From the NCBI RefSeq assembly GCF_000368925.1, contig NZ_KB849755.1, positions 1,756,953-1,791,452 of the forward strand: a stretch of 34,500 nucleotides of DNA, given 5' to 3'. Origin of the DNA: Acinetobacter bereziniae LMG 1003 = CIP 70.12. Its GTDB lineage: Bacteria > Pseudomonadota > Gammaproteobacteria > Pseudomonadales > Moraxellaceae. The notes beneath the pieces are model-generated. The model was not told where the DNA came from. It was given only the letters and a program-made list of their open reading frames with translations, and searched no databases. Position numbers and translations under genes: made by a program. Shown here piece after piece: positions 24,191 through 34,500 of the stretch (position 1 is the stretch's first letter; each line of letters begins with the position of its first letter).

Positions 24191-27100
24191 ATGGCGACAC
24201 TGAATCAATTTTTATCTCGTTTTAGCCCGGCAACTATTCAACGAAGCTTGAGTTATGTCAAAAAAATTGATCTTAAATCTCTAGAAATTTATCCTGACCG
24301 TGACAATTTAGTGATAGAGGCACAAGTTCAAGGGACCGACTATTATGAGACGGCAGTTATTTATAATCCGTTAAAAAATCAGATCGTCGATACCGACTGT
24401 AGTTGTCCTGTAGCTTATGATTGTAAACATGCGGCAGCATTAGCCCGTTATTTTTATGATCAAGAAATGTCGAATGCATTGAGTCGACAAAATTTAAACC
24501 ATTCAGAGCAAACTTCAGCAACAGCCAATCAAACTGCACATGGCACAGCAAAAGCTTGGTTAAATCAATTTAAACAACAATTGGCTCAAATTCAGCCAGC
24601 CACAAAAAAAATACCGCATCAACTGGTATACATTTTTCAGGCCAAAAATAATTCGGCTCAACTGCAACTTTGCGTATATAAAGCTCGCTATAATAAAGAT
24701 GGAAAAATTCGTGATACAGCTCTGTATACCAGTTATGACAATGTGCTTAATGAACGCCTAAAAGTCAGTCCAGAAGAAAAGAAAATCTTTAGTCACCTCT
24801 ATTTTTTTGCAAAGTTAAATTTCAATAATGCCCATTTTTATCCTTCATCATGGGATATTTCGGGTATTTATCAGGAACATCTTAAAACTGCAATTTTGAG
24901 TGGTGATTGTTATGGATTGGATGTACAAAGACCTGCATTAACTTGGTCTGAACAGAACTATAAAATCGAATTTAATTGGCAATCTAAACCTGAGCAACAA
25001 ACTGAAAAATTAAAAGCACATTTTTTTGATGATCAACAATTAGAAATTACCGGTGAACATGCACAACATATTTATATTATTCATTCTCACCCTTTAAGCT
25101 ATTTAGATTTGTTCAAAAACCAAGTGGGTGCGCTTGAATCTTCATATTCTAGTGAAATGATTGAAGAACTGCTGAACATGCCTCAGATGCCTGTTGAACT
25201 TATGCCTGAATTTCAACAAGCCATCCAACCTTATTCATGTTTTGAAGATTTTCCACAAGCTCAATCTACACAAAATGTAGATATCCTAACTGGCAAACCA
25301 ACGCCAATTTTACGTTTTGGTACGCATCCACAATATGATCGCTTAGGTCATATGCACCACTATGCTTTTGCAGAAATCGAATTTGAATACCAAGCTGGAA
25401 GAATCAAAGCTGGTTTTCCAGATGAATGTTTTGTCAGTAACGTTCAACAAAAAACGGTACGACAACAACGTGATCTTGCCATAGAAAAACAATATATTGC
25501 GACCTTAATGGACGCTATTCCATCCCTACAATGGATCACCAAAATACCGAAAAGCAAGAGACCTGCGTTTGATAACATTACTGAAAAATCAATTATTTGT
25601 GCAGATCCTACTGCATGGATTGATCAACTGATTCCTGAAAATAAAATTGAACTTCTCGGTTGGAAAGTTGAGCACACTGCCGATAGCCAATTCAACTTAC
25701 GCGCCACACAAAATTTGCAGTTATCTTTAACCGAATCTGAAAAAAAGCAAGATTGGTTTAATGTTGGCGCAACCATTCAAGATATACATGGTCAAACTTA
25801 TAATCTAATCGACTTATTGGGCTACGCCATTCAACATAATCCTCATCTCTTAGAAGATGATTATATTATGCAAATGAAGGATGAAAGTTTTCTCATTGTT
25901 CATTTAAGAGAAGCTCAGTCTCAATTGGCGTTAAAGGTTCAGGACATCAAACCTATTTTGATTTATCTGAAAGAAATTTTACGCCATCCAGAGTCTGCCT
26001 CATTAGACCAATACGATGCTGCACAATTTTTGGATTTACAACATCATTTGGGCATGCCGTGGCAAAGTAGCGAACGTTTACAAATATTTGCTGAGAAGTT
26101 GCAAAGTAGTTATCAACATCAAATTGCAACACCTGAAGGCTTTCAAGGAGAGTTGCGCCCTTATCAACAACAAGGTTTAGCGTGGTTACAGTTTTTACGT
26201 GAAACTGAACATGGCGGTATCCTCGCTGATGACATGGGCTTAGGTAAAACAGCTCAAACACTTGCTCATATACTGATAGAAAAACAAGCAGGGCGATTGA
26301 AACAACGCCCAGCCTTGATTATTGCACCCACATCTTTAATGCATAACTGGCGTAAAGAAGCTGAAAAATTCACCCCTGAATTAAAGGTTTTAGTCCTTCA
26401 AGGTCAAGATCGCTTGGAATATTTTCAAGATATTAACAATGCGGATGTGGTACTAAGTACCTACCCATTAATTGGTCGTGATGAAGAATTTTTATTGCCA
26501 CACCAGTACCATTTACTGATTCTGGATGAAGCACAAAACATCAAAAATCCACGGGCTAAAGCATCTCAAGTAGTTCGTCAAATTAAGGCTAAACATCGTC
26601 TGTGTTTGACTGGAACACCGATGGAAAACCACTTAGGTGAATTATGGTCTTTATTCCATTTCCTTATGCCTGGTTTTCTTTATAGCCAAGAGTTATTTAA
26701 TAAAAAATATCGAAATCCTATTGAAAAGCATGCTGATATTCCAACAAAAGTTAAGCTTGTTTCACGTATTAAACCATTTATGTTGCGCCGCTTAAAAACA
26801 GAAGTTGCCAAAGAACTTCCAGAAAAGACCACAATTGAAGTCAATATTGACATGAATGAACAGCAATCTAAACTCTACGAGGCTGTTCGTGCAACAATGC
26901 AAAAGAATATCCGAGAACTCATTGCAGCCAAAGGTTTTCATCGTAGTCAAATCCAGATCTTGAGTGCCTTACTAAAACTTCGACAAGTATGTTGCCATCC
27001 TAGCCTTTTACAGCTTGATCAAATTAAAAATCAAAATGTCGAATCTGCTAAGTTGGATCATTTATTAGAAATGGTCCAAGGCATGGTTGAAGAAGGACGC

Positions 27101-27547
27101 AAGATTTTAATTTTTTCTCAATTCACAACCATGCTTCAACTCATTGAAGAACATTTAAAAGCATTAAATATTCGAAATGTAAAATTGATAGGACAAACCA
27201 AAAAACGTGATGAAGTGATTACTGCATTCCAATCAGGAGAAATTCCTGTTTTCCTGATCAGTTTAAAAGCGGGTGGCGTTGGACTAAACCTAACTGCTGC
27301 GGACACTGTAATTCACTTTGATCCATGGTGGAACCCTGCTGCTGAAGATCAAGCTTCAGATCGTGCATGGCGAATCGGTCAAGACAAACCTGTCTTTGTT
27401 TATAAACTGATTACCAACCAAAGTATCGAAGAAAAGATTTTAGCGTTACAGAAAAATAAAGCTGATCTTGCCAAATCTGTATTGAGTATTGATCATGAAA
27501 ATGAAGTGAAATTGTCTGAAGATGATGTCATGAGCTTGTTGGATTGA
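24191..27547 (+). CDS. SNF2-family DEAD/DEAH helicase with N-terminal SWIM zinc finger
   Basis: 1118 residues. The SWIM zinc finger CxCx5CxH is at residues 70-80 (DCSCPVAYDCKH). A long middle region of about 550 residues of unknown fold follows. The SNF2 ATPase starts near residue 650 with LRPYQQQGLAWLQFL; Walker A is ADDMGLGKTAQT (about 677-688), motif II LDEAQN (about 776) and motif III LTGTPMEN (about 806). The C-lobe has ILIFSQF (about 971), LKAGGVGLNLTAAD, HFDPWWNPAAEDQASDRAWRIGQ in part and VYKLIT. Such proteins are DNA translocases that remodel protein-DNA complexes; bacterial members (RapA-like or HepA-like) have few known targets. SWIM fingers bind DNA or proteins. Single gene with its own promoter in 23997-24190; a candidate sRNA follows. 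Confidence 0.9.
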   Translation: MATLNQFLSRFSPATIQRSLSYVKKIDLKSLEIYPDRDNLVIEAQVQGTDYYETAVIYNPLKNQIVDTDCSCPVAYDCKHAAALARYFYDQEMSNALSRQNLNHSEQTSATANQTAHGTAKAWLNQFKQQLAQIQPATKKIPHQLVYIFQAKNNSAQLQLCVYKARYNKDGKIRDTALYTSYDNVLNERLKVSPEEKKIFSHLYFFAKLNFNNAHFYPSSWDISGIYQEHLKTAILSGDCYGLDVQRPALTWSEQNYKIEFNWQSKPEQQTEKLKAHFFDDQQLEITGEHAQHIYIIHSHPLSYLDLFKNQVGALESSYSSEMIEELLNMPQMPVELMPEFQQAIQPYSCFEDFPQAQSTQNVDILTGKPTPILRFGTHPQYDRLGHMHHYAFAEIEFEYQAGRIKAGFPDECFVSNVQQKTVRQQRDLAIEKQYIATLMDAIPSLQWITKIPKSKRPAFDNITEKSIICADPTAWIDQLIPENKIELLGWKVEHTADSQFNLRATQNLQLSLTESEKKQDWFNVGATIQDIHGQTYNLIDLLGYAIQHNPHLLEDDYIMQMKDESFLIVHLREAQSQLALKVQDIKPILIYLKEILRHPESASLDQYDAAQFLDLQHHLGMPWQSSERLQIFAEKLQSSYQHQIATPEGFQGELRPYQQQGLAWLQFLRETEHGGILADDMGLGKTAQTLAHILIEKQAGRLKQRPALIIAPTSLMHNWRKEAEKFTPELKVLVLQGQDRLEYFQDINNADVVLSTYPLIGRDEEFLLPHQYHLLILDEAQNIKNPRAKASQVVRQIKAKHRLCLTGTPMENHLGELWSLFHFLMPGFLYSQELFNKKYRNPIEKHADIPTKVKLVSRIKPFMLRRLKTEVAKELPEKTTIEVNIDMNEQQSKLYEAVRATMQKNIRELIAAKGFHRSQIQILSALLKLRQVCCHPSLLQLDQIKNQNVESAKLDHLLEMVQGMVEEGRKILIFSQFTTMLQLIEEHLKALNIRNVKLIGQTKKRDEVITAFQSGEIPVFLISLKAGGVGLNLTAADTVIHFDPWWNPAAEDQASDRAWRIGQDKPVFVYKLITNQSIEEKILALQKNKADLAKSVLSIDHENEVKLSEDDVMSLLD

Positions 27548-27689
27548 AGCTAAATACCTAGTTAAGCATTACTTTTTATCTAGCCAATGCTTTCATTCAG
27601 CATGGAATTTTGCATAATATCCACGAGTAAATGCTTATTTAAATGGTTAACAGCAATTTTCTAATCCGTTCAATGTAAGCATTTACCTA
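27548..27689. other. Spacer with four AAGCATT motifs upstream of the candidate sRNA
   Basis: AAGCATT occurs at 27564-27570 and 27677-27683, and its complement AATGCTT at 27586-27592 and 27630-27636. The last pair lies in a perfect 11-base inverted repeat GTAAATGCTTA/TAAGCATTTAC (27627-27637 and 27676-27686). The first pair could form a hairpin after the helicase gene. These could be protein-binding sites controlling the downstream transcript. Confidence 0.45.
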
Positions 27690-27885
27690 CAACTCCTGCC
27701 GAACTTAGCGAATATAGGGCTGCTTTAAATTCACCTATTCTATCGTTATCGGGAACAGGAAGTTTCCCAGACAAAACAACAATAACAAAACGTCTGAGCA
27801 TCAGGAACGTGAGATTCGACAGGAGTCAGATCTAACTCACCAATACGAAGAAAACCCCATCTGGATGATGGGGTTTTCTTTTTGT
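27690..27885 (+). ncRNA. Candidate structured small RNA ending in an intrinsic terminator
   Basis: The stretch has no coding frame but folds well. ACTCCTG with CGA (27692-27702) pairs with TCG and CAGGAGT (27816-27826), closing a domain of about 135 bases. Inside are GGGAA/TTCCC (27751-27768) and AGAC/GTCT (27769-27795) around an unpaired A-rich loop. That loop, 27775-27789, reads AAC AAC AAT AAC AAA, five ARN triplets, the motif bound by the distal face of Hfq. After the domain comes a strong terminator at 27851-27883. No gene lies downstream on the plus strand, so it is not a riboswitch. No known RNA family was recognised. It could instead be the 3' untranslated region of the helicase mRNA. 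Start is uncertain; only a weak TTAACA is seen at 27647-27652. Confidence 0.5.
27851..27883 (+). terminator. Strong intrinsic terminator, possibly bidirectional
   Basis: AAAACCCCATC (27851-27861) pairs with GATGGGGTTTT (27867-27877) across a five-base loop, followed by CTTTTTG on the plus strand. The A tract on the left also gives a weaker minus-strand T run, so it could end transcription of the convergent gene at 28040 too. Confidence 0.9.
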
Positions 27886-28039
27886 ATTCAGTTATTTATT
27901 AAAATCTTCTATAAATAAAAAAACGAGATTGAATCTTCATCATATTCTTGATGCTCCCACTCCCTTTGAGAAATCATTGAGATAAGTGGCTATTAGTAAT
28001 AACTCAATATTTCTTATCATTAATATTGAATCAATACTT

Positions 28040-28624
28040 TTAAAAGTTGACTAGTTTTAGAGCTTTGTTAAGCTCTCTACCTCTTTCAGCAATCCTATAT
28101 TGTAGATTTTGTACATGTTGATTAATCTCCTTACCAGCCTCTAAAACTTTTGATAGATTTTCGTGCCATCCTTGGTTATTTGCTTTAATGTCAATTTGCA
28201 TAACACTTTCCTGATACCCCCAAAAACAGTTTGCTTGACTAAATATTTTTCTTATTGAATCAGACATTTCGGGATAATATAAATCTGTTATTGCATGTGC
28301 ATCATGAAGACGATTACAGTTTTCAATATATCTTTTACGGAAATCTGTAAGTTCAGTCTCTGCTAATTTGATATAGCTCATGGTTTGTGAATTTTCAAAA
28401 GAAATGATTGAGAGAATTTTATGCAATGTCTCCAATTTTTCCCGTTCTAAAGAAACTTCATCCTTTAATCGCTCATTGGCTAAACGATCCAATTGAAGTT
28501 GAATATCTTTCTCGGAATTTTTTTGTGCTATTTTTAATTGAATTCCACTAGTATAACGCGCAACGATATAACCAAACAAAGCAGTAATCATAGCGCCTAA
28601 AAGTATATATATTTCTTTTTCCAT
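28040..28624 (-). CDS. Membrane-anchored coiled-coil protein of unknown function (194 aa)
   Basis: A 194-residue protein with one N-terminal membrane segment (about residues 5-23, ILLGAMITALFGYIVA) and then a long charged helical region (about 30-75, SEKDIQLQLDRLANERLKDE and following) likely to form a coiled coil. The rest is helical without clear motifs. The topology suggests an inner-membrane anchor with a cytosolic rod. I do not recognise the family. AAGGA lies nine bases before the ATG. It lies downstream of the rRNA terminator and converges on the candidate sRNA. It may be a lineage-specific gene, since it stands alone in an otherwise non-coding stretch. Confidence 0.75.
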   Translation of the reverse strand: MEKEIYILLGAMITALFGYIVARYTSGIQLKIAQKNSEKDIQLQLDRLANERLKDEVSLEREKLETLHKILSIISFENSQTMSYIKLAETELTDFRKRYIENCNRLHDAHAITDLYYPEMSDSIRKIFSQANCFWGYQESVMQIDIKANNQGWHENLSKVLEAGKEINQHVQNLQYRIAERGRELNKALKLVNF

Positions 28625-28692
28625 TTCAACATCCTTACTCTATTCTTGTATTAAACTGATTATCAACTTTTTCACTTTTCTTCACGCATAAA

Positions 28693-28725
28693 AAAACACC
28701 CTCAACAGTTAGTTGAGGGTGTTTT
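28693..28725 (-). terminator. rrn: Intrinsic terminator of the rRNA operon
   Basis: AAAACACCCTCAAC (28693-28706) pairs with GTTGAGGGTGTTTT (28712-28725) across five bases. On the minus strand the stem is followed by a run of T. It lies just after the 5S gene. Confidence 0.92.
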
Positions 28726-28736
28726 AAGAATTAAAA

Positions 28737-28850
28737 GCTGGCGATGACTTACTCTCACATGGGTAACCCCACACTACCATCAGCGCTAAGAGGTTTCACT
28801 TCTGAGTTCGGGAAGGGATCAGGTGGTTCACTCTTGCTATTGTCGCCAGC
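28737..28850 (-). rRNA. rrf: 5S ribosomal RNA
   Basis: 114 bases on the minus strand starting GCTGGCGACAATAGCAAGAG, with the terminal stem GCTGGCGA/TCGCCAGC pairing the two ends. The inner segment carries the conserved CCCGAACTCAGAAGTGAAAC loop. The sequence fits Acinetobacter 5S. It is the last gene of the operon and is followed by the terminator at 28693-28725. Confidence 0.95.
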
Positions 28851-29019
28851 AAACTGTTATGGACTTTTTCGGGTCTTATGGGTATGCCTTACTTTGTTCC
28901 AAATGAGTTTAACAGAAGAACATTTGAGTTGGTTATTGTAACTAGCTTTACAACTAAATCAAGTTTCTTTGATCTTTTATGAATCAAATGATGCTTCACA
29001 TACAACTGCTTGGGTGTTG

Positions 29020-31913
<2,894 letters not shown>

Positions 31914-32325
31914 ACAACCCCAAACAGTCGTTAATCCCTACAAGGAGGATCAACAATGTGGATTTAACCACTTCTATTTGTTGCTTGTGAACTTAATCAC
32001 TGTACAGCTTCAATTTAATTCATATACCAAAACGCTTGATTCAGTTTTATCGCTAGTTCTCATTTCATTCCGCTTTAACAATTGCTTGTTAAGCTTCATA
32101 AAACGAGTTAAACAATTATTTCAACTCAAATATATTCTGTTAATGATTCACTACCGCCTCGTCAGCAAGTAGTTCACTGTGATAAATCACAGAAGTTAAT
32201 AAACTCTATAAACTTCAGTTCATTAATTTCTATAATCAATTTCATCTTTCAAATGGATGCCTGCGCGAAGCACAGCTTCTTGCTTAAATTTTCGGACAAA
32301 GCGTTGCTTTGTTTTCCCTCAAATT
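31914..32325 (-). other. 23S-tRNA-Ala spacer
   Basis: A transcribed spacer of about 410 bases in the rRNA operon, AT-rich with no gene. Its 23S end contains the upstream arm of the 23S processing stalk (around 31900-31920). The rest shows no clear feature beyond short inverted repeats such as the TGTGAT/ATCACA pair near 32180. Confidence 0.7.
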
Positions 32326-32401
32326 TGGTGGAGACTAGGAGAGTCGAACTCCTGACCTCCTGCGTGCAAAGCAGGCGCTCTACCAACTAAGCTAAGTCCC
32401 C
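32326..32401 (-). tRNA. tRNA-Ala (anticodon TGC)
   Basis: 76 bases on the minus strand starting GGGGACTTAGCTTAGTTGG, with encoded CCA end. The anticodon loop TTTGCAC (anticodon complement at 32366-32368) is closed by CCTGC/GCAGG. The T arm has GTTCGAC. It sits in the spacer between 16S and 23S, as in many Gammaproteobacteria. Confidence 0.97.
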
Positions 32402-32445
32402 AGCTTAAGATCTTAATATATCTGCTCTTCTGTATTCAGTAGACT

Positions 32446-32522
<77 letters not shown>

Positions 32523-32536
32523 TCAGATACATCAAT

Positions 32537-32562
32537 GAAGAACAACTTGTTGTGGATTCTTA
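32537..32562 (-). other. 3' arm of the pre-16S processing stalk
   Basis: The segment on the minus strand (GTAAGAATCCACAACAAG, then TTGTTCTTC) is complementary to the leader segment at 34241-34265. The 13-base core CAAGTTGTTCTTC matches without error. Together they close a stem around 16S that RNase III would cut. Confidence 0.8.
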
Positions 32563-32581
32563 CCAATCGTCAATCTTTCGT

Positions 32582-34120
<1,539 letters not shown>

Positions 34121-34240
34121 AAATCATTAGTGACTTAAGGTCACAATTCTGGCTCATCAATGTACTGACAAATTCTCTCAAATAAACTTCGAGTAATTTA
34201 AACCAATCAATCAATGATAATATTTCGATCAATCAATCAG

Positions 34241-34265
34241 TAAAAATCCACACAAGTTGTTCTTC
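34241..34265 (-). other. 5' arm of the pre-16S processing stalk (leader)
   Basis: On the minus strand GAAGAACAACTTG then TGTGGATTTTTA pairs with 32537-32562 downstream of 16S. It lies about 120 bases before the 16S 5' end. Confidence 0.8.
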
Positions 34266-34288
34266 ATATTCTCTTAATGATCTTCTTC

Positions 34289-34303
34289 ATGCTTCGTCAG
34301 CAT
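34289..34303 (-). promoter_or_regulatory. boxB-like hairpin in the rRNA leader
   Basis: ATGCT/AGCAT with a five-base loop lies about 10 bases after the expected transcription start. The place fits the boxB element of rRNA antitermination sites. A boxA match nearby (around 34270-34280) is weak. Confidence 0.4.
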
Positions 34304-34311
34304 CAAGCTAG

Positions 34312-34346
34312 GTCGGCTATATTACTCTCTATCTCTAGAAAGTCAA
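34312..34346 (-). promoter_or_regulatory. Main rRNA promoter
   Basis: On the minus strand -35 TTGACT (34341-34346) and -10 TAATAT (34319-34324) are 16 bases apart, both close to consensus. An A/T-rich tract upstream of -35 (34350-34375) could be an UP element. The GC-rich discriminator GCCGACC (34312-34318) is typical of promoters under stringent control. It gives a leader of about 190 bases. Confidence 0.85.
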
Positions 34347-34458
34347 CTGTGATTTCAAATTATTTTTTAAACTTCCTTTCTAAAACCCAACTTAATTAAT
34401 TCAACCAAGTCATTGTTTTATCAGAAGTTTTAATCTTCATCACCGCCGATGGATGTGC

Positions 34459-34486
34459 ATTCTACAGCATTCCTAACCTAACACAA
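34459..34486 (-). promoter_or_regulatory. Possible second, upstream rRNA promoter
   Basis: On the minus strand TTGTGT (34481-34486) and TAGAAT (34459-34464) are 16 bases apart, about 140 bases upstream of the main promoter. Tandem promoters are common before rRNA operons. The hexamers are weaker than the main ones. Confidence 0.5.
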
Positions 34487-34500
34487 CCCCCTTTTTTAAT

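Noticed and set aside
27690..27885. tmRNA, 6S RNA, SRP RNA or RNase P RNA as identity of the candidate RNA
   Set aside because: Their hallmark sequences and lengths, as far as I can recall them, are not present.

Overview
The window looks like chromosomal DNA of an Acinetobacter species. The evidence is an rRNA operon of the order 16S-tRNA-Ile(GAT)-tRNA-Ala(TGC)-23S-5S whose 16S, 23S and 5S sequences read as gammaproteobacterial and Acinetobacter-like, an AT-rich composition, a VgrG of the type VI secretion system, and intergenic repeats that resemble those seen in this genus. The species cannot be named from the sequence alone.

Layout. Positions 1-927 hold the N-terminal part of a VgrG on the minus strand, cut by the window edge. 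A 420-base AT-rich gap separates it from a small membrane protein with a His/Met-rich tail and a patatin-like phospholipase (1348-2485, plus). From 5659 down to 2498 runs a minus-strand group: GNAT acetyltransferase, PLP-dependent serine/threonine dehydratase, HAD hydrolase and two exported proteins of unknown function. Then come an exported unknown protein (5770), a class I methyltransferase (6605-7852), a TrhA/hemolysin III membrane protein (7954) and an MHS-family transporter (8736) with a clear terminator. A roughly 500-base hairpin-rich non-coding stretch follows, then rluA.

The centre (11459-23996) is a catabolic island that matches the acyclic terpene utilisation (atu) pathway for citronellol/geraniol-type compounds. 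On the minus strand it reads atuA-atuB-atuC-atuD-atuE-atuF, with a divergent TetR regulator (atuR) and an 18-base palindromic operator between atuR and atuA. AtuD should oxidise citronellyl-CoA to geranyl-CoA, AtuC+AtuF carboxylate it, and AtuE hydrate the product; the roles of AtuA and AtuB are less clear. atuG and atuH are not in the window. Two closely similar extra acyl-CoA dehydrogenases lie just beyond atuR. A 266-bp MITE-like element with terminal inverted repeats and a TA duplication sits between atuE and atuF.

The right part holds a SWIM-domain SNF2 helicase (24191-27547), a structured candidate small RNA ending in a strong terminator (about 27690-27885), a small membrane-anchored coiled-coil protein (28040-28624), and the complete rRNA operon on the minus strand (28693-34500) with terminator, processing stems and one or two promoters. 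The most rewarding places for a second look are the candidate sRNA with a run of five ARN triplets, the MITE inside the atu operon, the tandem acyl-CoA dehydrogenases, and the hairpin array at 10251-10552.
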